A DNA stretch of 64,000 bases from Lysobacter sp. Root690. GTDB lineage: Bacteria; Pseudomonadota; Gammaproteobacteria; Xanthomonadales; Xanthomonadaceae. The translations under genes and the position numbers were made by a program. This document shows, piece after piece, positions 47,401-55,620 of this stretch. The notes beneath the pieces are model-generated. The model had not been told where the DNA came from. It saw nothing but the letters and a program-made list of their open reading frames with translations, and did no database searches. The stretch covers positions 422,618 to 486,617 of the forward strand of contig NZ_LMHM01000013.1 in assembly GCF_001427785.1 (NCBI RefSeq), written 5' to 3'. Numbering within the stretch: position 1 is the first letter of the stretch; each line of letters opens with the position of its first letter.

Positions 47401-49170
47401 ATTTGCCAGCGCGCCGATCAGCTGATCGATCGACATATGGCTTGGAAATAGTTCAATAATTGCTCGCTGACGAAGTCCTGATGGCCACGAAGATCCAGCA
47501 GATGACATGTCATCGAGGAGTGCCAAAAGCCGTCTGTCTTCGATCTGTGAGAGCGCGACAAGCGCAGCGATTCGGCTGCCTACATCTAGGTCGACATCTA
47601 TCGCAACGCTATAGGCGAGGTCAGAGTTCTCGACCATTTTCCCTGCGCTGATGAGACCGAGCAGCGTTTCGCGGACTTCCGGATTCTCGACCCCTTTATC
47701 CCAGTGGCGCGCGATATCGAGTGCTAAGCCCTGATCGGCAAATCGTTGGACTTGGAGGGCTGGTACAGCCTGGCCCCGCCAACCGCCCTTTCCGAACGCC
47801 GCCACGTACCCGGCCAGAGCTGCCCGGCGTAGAGGCAAGTCGAGCGACTCAGGGTCTCCATAATGGAGAAGTAACGCAGGCTCGTGCTTTAGTACTTCTT
47901 GGCGAACGAAATCATTGTTGGCGGCGAGCCAAGCTGCGACCGGGCGCATCGCCGGCCGCACAATGCGGCGGCCCTCGGGCGATGGGGCAAACAGGAGTTC
48001 GATGAGCTTGCGTGTGGGGAGTCCCTTGTCGATCAGATAACTTAATCGCTCCGCAGCGAGGTATTCGATGCACGATCTGTGGTAGAAGCGCACGCGACCG
48101 TAGTTAGCGAATCCGAAGAGTGCGCGTTCGAGCAAGGTATCTAGTTCGTCCGGCGTTCGATTGGTTAGGATTCTTGTAGGATCTAGGGCGCCATCGCCGG
48201 AGGCACGATCAGCATCGTCCCCATGCCAGATATTGAACTTCCGTCCAAGCAAGGCCGCCAGCGCGAGACGCGCGGCGCTCTCGCGGGCAGTGGTGGGATC
48301 GAGTGGTACGAGTTCATTACGTTTCTTGTTGGGCCGCAGTCTGATCTCGATCGCGGTATGAATCTGATCTCGATGGCGACGAATGGCTCCAGTCTCATTC
48401 CAGTCGCCGCAGAGAGCTAAGAAGTCAAGCGGGCGCCTTGCGAAGTCGTGTGCGTTGCGCGCTCCAATTTCGTCAAACAATTTCTCGACGTCATTAACCC
48501 CAGCCTCAGCGGCCATGATGCGCATCTGATCCTCACGGAGCTGCGTCAGCGCGACTAATCTCCACGAGGCCTGTGCGGGAACCTCCTTTGTCTTCCGAAC
48601 ACGCATCGCGATATCTGCGAACGCTACTTCCTGTTCCTCCTCTACCACTGGCTTGGGAGGAACTGGTAGATAGCGACCGATTATCTCGCGATCGAATGGG
48701 ATAGGCCGGGTCGTGATGACGATCGTGCAGCGACCCAGGTGCCCTGAGAGAGAATTGGCAACCGACTTTATCGCCTGCTCAAACGATGCCCTTGTGATCC
48801 TGAACTCATCGATAGAGTCCAGAAAGAAGACTGCACGCTCTGTCTGAGCTGCCTGCCAGCCCGCAAATCGCTTCTTCTCTTCGTTGTCGAATCGATCTTC
48901 GATGGAGTCGGTCACGAGAGTAGAGAGTTCGATGTAAAACGCAGCTTGGCCTTCTTCCCAAAGCCGCCTCCGCGCCCTTTGGCACTCAAAGGTCTTGCCC
49001 ATGCCAGCCTCGGAGATGATGAGCACTCGGTCGGATTCCAGCAGGGCGGACCATTCCAGCACCCTGCCGCTGGGGAACCCTGCCAGGAACTCGGCGCTCT
49101 CCATATCGCTGGCGGCGTCCTTGGGTAGGTCGAAGAAGGTTCGGACAACCTTTGTCTTGGCGTGATCCAT
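44431..49170 (-). CDS. Giant STAND/NACHT ATPase with nuclease-like domain and H1-like tail
   Basis: A 1,579-residue protein from ATG 49170. A short N-terminus leads to a NACHT-type ATPase: Walker A SEAGMGKT (53-60), Walker B VFFLDSIDEF (114-123), sensor VITTRP near 151-156 and the post-NACHT RPLDFLALCGDW and YHRSCIEYLAAERL blocks. About 900 residues of Leu-rich helical sequence follow, plausibly a HEAT/TPR-like sensor. Near 1333-1352, IELKIGEKWS and DQLVAKYM look like the ExK and Gln parts of a PD-(D/E)xK nuclease. Residues after about 1428 are a Lys/Ala/Ser/Thr tail with AAKK repeats like histone H1. A TTG at 49431 could add 87 residues. A defence role is inferred. Confidence 0.8.
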   Translation of the reverse strand: MDHAKTKVVRTFFDLPKDAASDMESAEFLAGFPSGRVLEWSALLESDRVLIISEAGMGKTFECQRARRRLWEEGQAAFYIELSTLVTDSIEDRFDNEEKKRFAGWQAAQTERAVFFLDSIDEFRITRASFEQAIKSVANSLSGHLGRCTIVITTRPIPFDREIIGRYLPVPPKPVVEEEQEVAFADIAMRVRKTKEVPAQASWRLVALTQLREDQMRIMAAEAGVNDVEKLFDEIGARNAHDFARRPLDFLALCGDWNETGAIRRHRDQIHTAIEIRLRPNKKRNELVPLDPTTARESAARLALAALLGRKFNIWHGDDADRASGDGALDPTRILTNRTPDELDTLLERALFGFANYGRVRFYHRSCIEYLAAERLSYLIDKGLPTRKLIELLFAPSPEGRRIVRPAMRPVAAWLAANNDFVRQEVLKHEPALLLHYGDPESLDLPLRRAALAGYVAAFGKGGWRGQAVPALQVQRFADQGLALDIARHWDKGVENPEVRETLLGLISAGKMVENSDLAYSVAIDVDLDVGSRIAALVALSQIEDRRLLALLDDMSSAGSSWPSGLRQRAIIELFPSHMSIDQLIGALANHVPKKRSNLGPATHISNVISHSLLTAGQLANLQRGIHALVAATASWNEAHYHMRSARQDLVPVLLTAGFQRLSGKDVDQDAVGAIALALLLARGDHHSDHDAHLLRAELEVASEDVRSKVFWTQDAILRANNPKGDRDARWRVSDLRSVGGIHLNHERDERWILAAISDESRHLEERQLALEVAILWTHQKAEPEVWIDHLLSQTSGTLELIDRTSKFQEIYLAPPEPNSWERRDAKRREEAHRKEAKGRASWIQFHRELLTNTDDAFSPSRLANTRWNFWRVMENDIEDRSQAGWNRGFVERMLNKELADRFKVAFAATWRDDRPSIRSERPDAEKNTYITRWQMGLLGIYAEAEDPNWTSKLNEDEASLACRYALLDLNQLPAWLEQLTNRHPRAVDSIIGRELEDELCSGTESHSMLLQYVRRSGDPVALLLLPRVRKWVKSVLAAPLSTRDRKIMDPAAEYLLAHGSTDDAEMLRVAAISAATTSSNRESLELWLPILGRIDAEAIVDTLERLAEHILPFKNSDFVRWIGILFGHHATMDLDAIRARPELLFRLVRLAIRHVRSQDDEPYTDERERGLRDEAEYARSMLTNAMLDARGVEAWKMKLSLASDPDVAGYRDRIIAIGREKLAEEIDFEILTEREVLQLEQHFEVAPRSRRQMAQLLLARLEDLDDLLRHDDTPRDLWFTIKKEFLLRREIAARLKNWARESYIVSQEPVTGEEKETDLRLSSTAGSLEATIELKIGEKWSFTALRKALHDQLVAKYMAPENRRVGALVISWRGKKIWKAPENGAPIAFQDVMKRLNADAQELIATLGSDAFVTVRGLYLGPVVFDEKSSASKLVKKASKTAGRSPATTGQGPNFRQPQTKRVAAKKAAPKNATTESTSLAKPSAKTTSSTHPKKSAAKKRALVTQPTASRAANSSEVNKGSPTVAPVAKRSIKKEFPTSTKKTTAKKMAVKQSAARRAIEEKNATAKKMSAAKKPAR

Positions 49171-49569
49171 CGCTGCGTCTCTTCCTTGAAGGTCTATTAT
49201 CATTGGGCAGTGGTTGGTAGCCCAAGCATACGAGGGGCGAAGAGTGTGAGGCCGGCTCCGCAGTTCAGAAGAGGTTTGCCACGCATCGGCTCGTGCCGTC
49301 AGTTTGCTCAACTGCGCCGGATTCTGTACGCCAGAGGGCTCAAATGAGGTCATAGCGCTGAGCGGACCAGGGTTATCTAGCCATGATTCGCCATCATTTA
49401 CGAGGAGATGCTGAACTGATTGCTTTGCCAAGCACGGAAGGTATCGTTACATTGCTGCCCGCGCTGCAGAGTCGATTGGTGTACGCCTTTCGGATCAATG
49501 AGATAGTCGAAGGGTGTCGATTCCCACCATCCGCTCCACCTACCTGAATCAGCTCCATTTGTCCGAAAA

Positions 49570-49962
49570 CAGGGTCAGAGTAAGGTTTTCTAGAAACGAG
49601 TGATGCGCCAACGCTTGTTTGTATGGAAGCATTAGCCGGAAAGATCTTCGCTACCGACTGTCAATGTTTTAGGGTCGCAACCTGGAGGCCTGATAGCGAC
49701 TGCCATCTTTGGACAATTCAAGGGCGCAAGCCGGACTACGGTGGGTCCATGCCGCGAATACTATGCTTAGTGATGCAGTTCGCGATGACCTGCCGTGTCG
49801 ACATCTTGAGTGGCGTCGATCTATTGGGCGCGGTCGATTGAAGGCCGCAGCCGAGAATGCACTCGGCACTGACCTTCGTATCGCCCGATCAAACACCCAA
49901 AACAAAACAAGCCCCTGAGGTCATCAGGGGCTTGTTTCGTAATCTGGCGGAGAGAGGGGGAT
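49570..49962. repeat. Right direct repeat of the tRNA-Ser(GGA) island
   Basis: The partner of 43290-43690. It contains the tRNA terminator and runs into the functional tRNA 3' end. The 49171-49569 stretch before it holds the NACHT gene leader and no other gene. Confidence 0.9.
49906..49936 (-). terminator. Terminator of tRNA-Ser(GGA)
   Basis: A perfect 13-bp stem with a 5-nt loop, 9 nt past the tRNA 3' end, followed on the minus strand by TTTGTTTTG. Confidence 0.88.
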
Positions 49963-50037
49963 TCGAACCCCCGAAGCGCGGTTTAGACGCTTACACACTT
50001 TCCAGGCGTGCTCCTTCAACCACTCGGACACCTCTCC
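49945..50037 (-). tRNA. tRNA-Ser(GGA)
   Basis: A 93-nt class II tRNA including CCA. On the minus strand it begins GGAGAGGTGTCCGAG, has the anticodon loop CTGGAAA (anticodon GGA, reads UCC/UCU), a long variable arm and GGTTCGAATCC. It is the attachment site of the adjacent island. The 50038-50344 gap to dnaX shows no gene. Confidence 0.96.
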
Positions 50038-50344
50038 GGACCTGTCCGGCCGCATGCGCGGGCCGTGCAGAGCCGGGGATTCTAGCGGCGACCGGTCGCA
50101 GTAACAAGCCGCGCCGTGGGTCGGGCGCTGGGAGCGGGGCGGCGCTCGGGCGTGAGGGTGGGGCGTGGCACAATGCCGGGGTGCGTTTGGGTCCGCCGGC
50201 GGTGTCCGCCCGGGGACCCGTGTCGCGGCGGCCGCGACGGTCGCCGGCGCGGGCATCCGGCCGGTCCGGACGCCCGCCGCCGGTCCGTCGCACGCCCCAG
50301 CCGTCGCTCTTCCGCCCCGCCTGCTCAACGTTTTCAAGGATCCG

Positions 50345-52663
50345 ATGTCCTATCTCGTCCTCGCCCGCAAATGGCGCCCCAAGCGTTTCGCCGAACTGGT
50401 CGGGCAGGAGCACGTGGTACGCGCGCTGACCAATGCGCTCGGCACCGGCCGCGTGCACCACGCCTTCCTGTTCACCGGTACCCGCGGCGTCGGCAAGACC
50501 ACGATCGCGCGCATCTTCGCCAAGTCGCTGAACTGCGAGCACGGCACCTCGGCCGATCCGTGCGGGCAGTGCAGCGCCTGCCTGGACATCGACGCCGGCC
50601 GCTACATCGACCTGCTCGAGATCGACGCCGCCAGCAACACCGGTGTCGACGACGTGCGCGAGGTGATCGACAACGCCCAGTACATGCCCAGCCGCGGACG
50701 GGTCAAGGTCTATCTGATCGACGAAGTCCACATGCTGTCGAAGTCGGCGTTCAACGCGCTGCTCAAGACGCTGGAGGAGCCGCCGGGGCACGTCAAATTC
50801 CTGCTCGCCACCACCGACCCGCAGAAGCTGCCGGTGACGGTGCTGTCGCGCTGCCTGCAGTTCAACCTCAAGCGCCTGGACGAGCAGCAGATCAGCGGAC
50901 AGATGACCCGCATCCTCGCCGCCGAGGGCATCGGCGTGGACGAATCGGCGATCCGCCAGCTGGCCAAGGCCGCCGACGGCAGTCTGCGCGACGGGTTGTC
51001 GCTGCTCGATCAGGCGATCGCGTACGCCGGCGCGGGCGGCGATGCGCCGCTCGAGGGCGCCGCGGTCGCGGCGATGCTGGGTTCGGTCGACCGCACCCGG
51101 GTCGGCGCGGTGCTGTCGGCGCTGGCCGACGGCGAGGGCCAGCGTCTGCTCGACGAGGTCGCGACCCTGGCCGAATTCTCGCCGGACTGGGGCAGCGTGC
51201 TCGAAGCGCTCGGCGACGCCTTGCACCGGATCCAGGTGCGGCAGCTGGTGCCCGAGGCCTTGGTCGAGGCCGATGGGGTCGATGTCGATCATCTGGCCGC
51301 GCAGCTGCGGCCGGAACTGGTGCAACTGTGGTACCAGATGAGCGTCAACGGCCGCCGCGATCTGCCGCTGGCGCCGAGCCCGCGCGCGGGCTTCGAAATG
51401 AGCGTGTTGCGCATGCTCGCGTTCCGGCCGAGCGCGGCGGGCGAACCGTCCTCGCCCGGCCCCGGCCCGTCCTCGGGCGGTCGCAGCGAACCGGTGCGTT
51501 CGGCCAACGCCGCCGCGCAGGCCGCGGCCGCTATTCGCGAGATGGGGACGCCGGGCCGCGGTGCCGCGCCGACTCAGAATGCGCCGCTCGACAGCGCGCC
51601 GAAATCGGCCGCGCCGCCGCAGAATCCGCTGCGCGAGGCCGCACCGCCGTCGCGCGAGGCGATGCCGTCGCGTGAGTCGGCGCCGCGCGCCGCCGCGCAG
51701 GAACAGACCGACGATCGGCCGCCGTGGGCGCTGCCCGAGCCGGCGCCTGCGCGCGTCGCGCCGCCGGTGTCGGTCGAACCTGCGATGCCGACGCCGTCGC
51801 GCAGTGAGCCTGACGCGCCGCGCACTGCGCCGGTGTCCACGGCCAGCGAGCCGGCGCCGTCAATGCGGGTGAGCGAGTCCAGGCCCGCCGACGCATTCCT
51901 CGCGGTCCGCGACGAACCGCTGTGGCCGGAAGACGAACCCCTGCACGACAAGCCACCGGCGCGGGTCGCCGCGGCAGCGGTCGAGGCCAGGCCTGAGCCC
52001 ACGGTCGAAAAGAACGTCGCGCCGGCCCCGATCGAAACCCGCGCCGAGCCGACGCGCGAACCGGCTCATGACGCGGCGCCTACGCAAACGGCACCGTCGG
52101 CGATGCACGGCGAACCGCAGCGCAGCAACGCGGCGCCGGAAGCCATCCGCAGCGAACCGCCGCGCGACGACATATTCGCCGCGCCGTCCGCGCCCCCGGC
52201 CGCGGCGGCACCCATCTCCGAGCCGATCACCATGCCCGCGCGCACCGCCGCGACGGGTTCGTCGGCAGCGGGCATCGCCGACGACGACGCGTGGCACGCC
52301 ATCGTCGACGCCAGCGGCCTGCGCGGCCCGGCCCGGATCCTGGCCGAGCACGCCGGTTTCATCGGTTACGCCGACGGCGTGCTGAATCTGTCGCTGAGCC
52401 CCGACGACGACCATCTGCGCGCGCCGGCCCTGATCCAGCGGGTCGCCGATGCGCTGGCCACGCGCCTGGGCTCGGCGCCGCAGATCCGCTTCGAGACCGT
52501 CAAGTCGGGCGAGTCGCTGCACGCGCGCAACCAGCGCGCGCGCGATCAGCGCCAGGCGGCGGCCGAGGACATGTTCATGAACGATCCGGACGTGCGCCGG
52601 CTGATCGAGGATCACGGCGCCAAGGTCGTGGCCGACTCGATCCGGCCGTTCGACGACGCCTGA
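50345..52663 (+). CDS. dnaX: DNA polymerase III tau/gamma subunit
   Basis: A 772-residue clamp-loader ATPase. Walker A is TGTRGVGKTT, the zinc module is CEH...CGQCSAC, and Walker B is YLIDEVHMLS, followed by LLKTLEEPP and the SRC sensor. Domain III follows, then about 300 residues of Pro/Ala/Glu linker and a C-terminal tau domain. No A run longer than four was seen, so no E. coli-type AAAAAAG slippery site for gamma. ATG 50345 has AAGGA just upstream. It heads dnaX-ybaB-recR. Confidence 0.94.
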   Translation: MSYLVLARKWRPKRFAELVGQEHVVRALTNALGTGRVHHAFLFTGTRGVGKTTIARIFAKSLNCEHGTSADPCGQCSACLDIDAGRYIDLLEIDAASNTGVDDVREVIDNAQYMPSRGRVKVYLIDEVHMLSKSAFNALLKTLEEPPGHVKFLLATTDPQKLPVTVLSRCLQFNLKRLDEQQISGQMTRILAAEGIGVDESAIRQLAKAADGSLRDGLSLLDQAIAYAGAGGDAPLEGAAVAAMLGSVDRTRVGAVLSALADGEGQRLLDEVATLAEFSPDWGSVLEALGDALHRIQVRQLVPEALVEADGVDVDHLAAQLRPELVQLWYQMSVNGRRDLPLAPSPRAGFEMSVLRMLAFRPSAAGEPSSPGPGPSSGGRSEPVRSANAAAQAAAAIREMGTPGRGAAPTQNAPLDSAPKSAAPPQNPLREAAPPSREAMPSRESAPRAAAQEQTDDRPPWALPEPAPARVAPPVSVEPAMPTPSRSEPDAPRTAPVSTASEPAPSMRVSESRPADAFLAVRDEPLWPEDEPLHDKPPARVAAAAVEARPEPTVEKNVAPAPIETRAEPTREPAHDAAPTQTAPSAMHGEPQRSNAAPEAIRSEPPRDDIFAAPSAPPAAAAPISEPITMPARTAATGSSAAGIADDDAWHAIVDASGLRGPARILAEHAGFIGYADGVLNLSLSPDDDHLRAPALIQRVADALATRLGSAPQIRFETVKSGESLHARNQRARDQRQAAAEDMFMNDPDVRRLIEDHGAKVVADSIRPFDDA

Positions 52664-52819
52664 GGCCCGCCGTATGCGCGGCGGCCCTTGCGTCGGGCCG
52701 CTTGCGGCCCAAAAACAGGATCGGTATTCATACCGATGACGTGTGGCCGCGCGATCCTCGCGGCGCTCGCACAGATCATTGCACCACCCGACCAGACAAC
52801 TCACGACAGGCAGGACACC

Positions 52820-53140
52820 ATGCGCGGCAACATCGCCCAACTCATGCAACAAGCGCAGAAGATGCAGGAAAACGTGCAGCGCGCCCAGGAAGAACTGGCC
52901 AAGATCGAAGTCACCGGCAGCGCCGGCGCCGGCATGGTCACCGTGACCCTGACCGGACGCATGGAATGCCGCAAGGTGCGGATCGATCCGTCGGTGATCA
53001 GCGACGCGGAAATGGCCGAGGACCTGGTCGCCGCTGCGTTCAACGATGCGGTCAACAAGATCAATGCCGAGTCGCAGACCCGCATGTCGGCCGCCACCGC
53101 CGGCATGCCGATGCCGCCGGGCATGAAGCTGCCGTTCTGA
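52820..53140 (+). CDS. ybaB: YbaB/EbfC nucleoid-associated protein
   Basis: A 106-residue DNA-binding protein. [20 protein letters not shown] opens it, [17 protein letters not shown] is the family core, and the tail is Met/Pro-rich ([11 protein letters not shown]). It is conserved between dnaX and recR. Confidence 0.94.
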   Translation: MRGNIAQLMQQAQKMQENVQRAQEELAKIEVTGSAGAGMVTVTLTGRMECRKVRIDPSVISDAEMAEDLVAAAFNDAVNKINAESQTRMSAATAGMPMPPGMKLPF

Positions 53141-53165
53141 TAACGAAACCACGGAACGCACGCAC

Positions 53166-53399
53166 ATGGGTTTTCATATCGGCCTCACCGCCGCGCTGAT
53201 CGCGGCGATCCTGCTGGGCCTGGACGTCTACACGACCTGGGCGATCTGGCGCGAGCCGGATCTGACCGGCGCGCAGAGAGCGGTGCAATCGGCCTTCGTC
53301 TGGCTGCTGCCGCTGCTCGGCGCGATCGTCTGCCTCAACGTGGTGCGCGCGATGAATCGCGAACCGGTCGCGCGCAGCAACTTCACTCCGTCGGAGTGA
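53166..53399 (+). CDS. Small hypothetical membrane protein
   Basis: A 77-residue protein with two hydrophobic helices ([16 protein letters not shown] and [17 protein letters not shown]) joined by a short polar loop. It resembles no named family. It lies between ybaB and recR on the same strand with short gaps, so it is probably part of that operon. Confidence 0.7.
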   Translation: MGFHIGLTAALIAAILLGLDVYTTWAIWREPDLTGAQRAVQSAFVWLLPLLGAIVCLNVVRAMNREPVARSNFTPSE

Positions 53400-53466
53400 G
53401 CGCCATCGTGCCGATCATCGCGCGTTCTTGCTCGCTCATGCGCCTGCTCCTGAGCCGGGCCGGCGC

Positions 53467-54063
53467 ATGAGCAGCGCGCTGCTCGAACAACTGATCGACG
53501 CGTTCCGGGTGTTGCCCGGGGTCGGTCAGAAATCGGCCCAGCGCATGGCCTACCACGTGCTCGAACGCGAGCGCGCGGGCGGCCAGCGCCTGTCGAATGC
53601 GCTGGCCGAGGCGATCGAGAAGATCGGCCATTGCGTGCGCTGCCGCGACTTCAGCGAAACCGAGGTCTGCGCGACCTGCGCCAGCGGCTCGCGCGACGCG
53701 CATCTGCTGTGCGCGGTGGAATCGCCGGCCGATCGCCTGGCGATCGAGCAGGCCACCGGTTATCGCGGGCTGTACTTCATTCTGCAAGGCCGCTTGAGCC
53801 CGCTCGACGGCATCGGCCCGCGCGAACTGGGCCTCGATCGTCTGGCCGCGCGTCTGGCCGAGGGCGAGGTGCAGGAGTTGATCGTCGCGACCAATCCCAC
53901 CGTCGAAGGCGAGGCCACCGCGCATTACCTGGCCCAGCTCGCGCGCCAGCATCAGGTGCGTCCAAGCCGGCTTGCGCATGGCGTGCCGCTGGGCGGCGAA
54001 CTCGAATATGTCGACCGCGGCACCTTGTCGCATGCGTTCGGCAGTCGTAGTGAGATGGGTTGA
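53467..54063 (+). CDS. recR: Recombination mediator RecR
   Basis: A 198-residue protein that, with RecF and RecO, loads RecA at gaps. The helix-hairpin-helix [15 protein letters not shown] is at the start, the zinc finger is [16 protein letters not shown], and a Toprim domain carries VVE-like AVESPADRL and [17 protein letters not shown]. The end [19 protein letters not shown] is typical. Confidence 0.96.
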   Translation: MSSALLEQLIDAFRVLPGVGQKSAQRMAYHVLERERAGGQRLSNALAEAIEKIGHCVRCRDFSETEVCATCASGSRDAHLLCAVESPADRLAIEQATGYRGLYFILQGRLSPLDGIGPRELGLDRLAARLAEGEVQELIVATNPTVEGEATAHYLAQLARQHQVRPSRLAHGVPLGGELEYVDRGTLSHAFGSRSEMG

Positions 54064-54067
54064 GAGC

Positions 54068-54209
54068 GGGGATTTGGGATTGGGGATTCGGGATTGGCAA
54101 GAGCGGGTGGATCGGCGAGGTCGGTGCAGGTTCGGCACGCGGACCGGCGTCGGCGAAATCGTCGCTTATCCGGTGTAACGTAATCCCTGATATCCAATCC
54201 CGAATCCCA
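54068..54209. repeat. Inverted ATCCCGAAT motifs
   Basis: GGGATTTGGGATTGGGGATT (from 54068) and CCAATCCCGAATCCCA (54194-54209) are inverted copies of the run at 23131, flanking about 97 nt between recR and the HIT gene. Confidence 0.6.
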
Positions 54210-54217
54210 GCCCTCTC

Positions 54218-54571
54218 ATGACCGACTCCACCATCTTCGGCAAGATCATCCGTCGCGAACTGCCCGCCGACATCGTGTACGAGGACGACGATCTGATCGC
54301 GTTCCGCGACATCGCGCCGCAGGCGCCGGTGCATGTGCTGTTCGTGCCCAAGACGCCGATCGCGACGCTCAATGATTTGCAGGCCGATCAGGCGGTCATC
54401 GTCGGCAAGCTCGCGCATGCGGCCGCTGCGTACGCGCAGCGCGAAGGCTTCGCGCAGGACGGCTATCGGCTCGTGATGAACTGCAATGAGCATGGCGGGC
54501 AGACGGTGTTCCAACTGCATCTGCATCTGCTGGCGGGCGCGCACCTGGGGCGGTTCGGTACGCCGCATTGA
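54218..54571 (+). CDS. HIT-family protein with altered histidine triad
   Basis: A 117-residue HinT-like nucleotide hydrolase by fold: TIFGKIIRRELPADIVYEDDDL, AFRDIAPQAPVHVLFVPK and the C-terminal GGQTVFQLHLHLLAG. The triad is normally HxHxH; here it is QxHxH, as the first His is Gln (codon CAA). The middle His, the nucleophile in Hint enzymes, is kept. Length is normal. Activity may be changed. Confidence 0.92.
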   Translation: MTDSTIFGKIIRRELPADIVYEDDDLIAFRDIAPQAPVHVLFVPKTPIATLNDLQADQAVIVGKLAHAAAAYAQREGFAQDGYRLVMNCNEHGGQTVFQLHLHLLAGAHLGRFGTPH

Positions 54572-54750
54572 TCGGTTTGCGGGCTCGGCGATCCGACTTC
54601 GGTCGGCTCCTTTCCGTGCACTGACTAGGGCGATCCCGCTCAAGTAGTCCCGCGCTTTCACGCCGGCGATTTTCCGTTCGCGTTGAATGCCCGCCGCTTG
54701 CGATATTTTTACGCCGACGTCGACGCTGTCGTCGCTTTTGCCGTTGCTGT

Positions 54751-54899
54751 TCCCCCCTTTGGAAAAGGGGGGCAGGGGGGATTCGCTTTTAGCCCCGACA
54801 GCCGAATCGCCGGCAGCAAAAAGCAAATCCCCCGGCGCATTGAAACATTGCGAGGACTTCATGCAGCGCAGGCGCCAGCCCCCTTTTTCAAAGGGGGCG
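54751..54899. repeat. Long-hairpin element, second copy
   Basis: It has the nested architecture of 14713-14849: CCCCCCTTTGG...AAGGGGGG at one end, CCCCCTTTTTCAAAGGGGG at the other, and internal GGGGGGATT/AAATCCCCC arms. The remaining gap (54572-54750, 54900-55069) shows no gene. Confidence 0.75.
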
Positions 54900-55069
54900 A
54901 TGTTCAGTGGCTTCAACCGAAGCAATGTTCAGCGGCGCTAATCTGCGACCGCGATCTGTAACGATGGCCGGTGGCAACAATCGGCGATGGCAATCCGCCG
55001 GCGCAGCTTGACGCGTTGCGCGCCATACCGTTACCGCACTCCACATGGGTCATCGCACCCCCAAAACGA

Positions 55070-55093
55070 CCGAAGGCGCTTTCGCGCCTTCGG
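55070..55093 (-). terminator. Intrinsic terminator of the moxR-slp operon
   Basis: CCGAAGGCGC, a TTTC loop and GCGCCTTCGG give a 10-bp stem. On the minus strand TCGTTTTGG follows. It lies 42 nt past the slp stop. Confidence 0.75.
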
Positions 55094-55134
55094 TTCGCAT
55101 CGCCATTCGCGATCGATCGATCATCGCGACGGGT

Positions 55135-55620
55135 TCACCACCAGCCCCACCACGGCCACGGCGCCGGGCGTTCGATCACGTCGACCTGCTGCCGCACCGG
55201 CCACAGATAGACCACGTCGGCGTCGAGCTGCGGGAAGCGGTAGTCGTACTGACCGATGCGCCGCGTTTCGTAGCCCGAGACGCGACCGGTGAAGGTCACT
55301 TCGCGGTTGGTCTCGAACAATGCCGGATCGTAGAAACCGGTGCGGCAGGCGAGGAAGCGGCCGCCGGTGTCGTCGGTCGCCCAGTACGGACGGCCGGTGT
55401 CGGTCAGGCGGGTCGAGATCATTTCGAAGCAGGTGCGGTTGGCCTGCGGTTCGACCGAGACGATGCGGCCGCCCCAGCGCACTACCGCGCCGGTGCTGTC
55501 GTTGGCGGCGGCGTCGGCTGGGGTCAGGGCGGTGAACGCCCCCTGCAGCGGTTTGGGCGCGCTCACGCAGGCGCTGAGCAGCGCGACGCTGGCGGCTAAT
55601 AAGGCAAGACGGAGCTTCAT
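55135..55620 (-). CDS. slp: Slp-family outer-membrane lipoprotein
   Basis: A 161-residue lipoprotein. The lipobox is LLSACVS near residues 15-21, and the body has VRWGGRIVSVEP and FLACRTGFYDPALF as in Slp proteins. The C-terminus is Trp/Pro-rich (PAPWPWWGWW). Slp in E. coli is linked to starvation and acid stress. Its ATG overlaps the tgpA stop by 4 nt, so the two are coupled. Confidence 0.85.
   Translation of the reverse strand: MKLRLALLAASVALLSACVSAPKPLQGAFTALTPADAAANDSTGAVVRWGGRIVSVEPQANRTCFEMISTRLTDTGRPYWATDDTGGRFLACRTGFYDPALFETNREVTFTGRVSGYETRRIGQYDYRFPQLDADVVYLWPVRQQVDVIERPAPWPWWGWW

Larger units (their letters stand above)
43691..49962. mobile_element. Genomic island inserted at tRNA-Ser(GGA)
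   Basis: A 6,272-bp segment between direct copies of the tRNA 3' end, the standard footprint of tyrosine-recombinase integration into a tRNA gene. The right copy keeps the tRNA intact. Its only convincing gene is the NACHT protein; no integrase is visible, so the recombinase was lost or acts in trans. The 43691-44430 part holds no recognised gene; short frames at 44031-44420 look accidental. GC is below that of the flanks. Confidence 0.82.
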
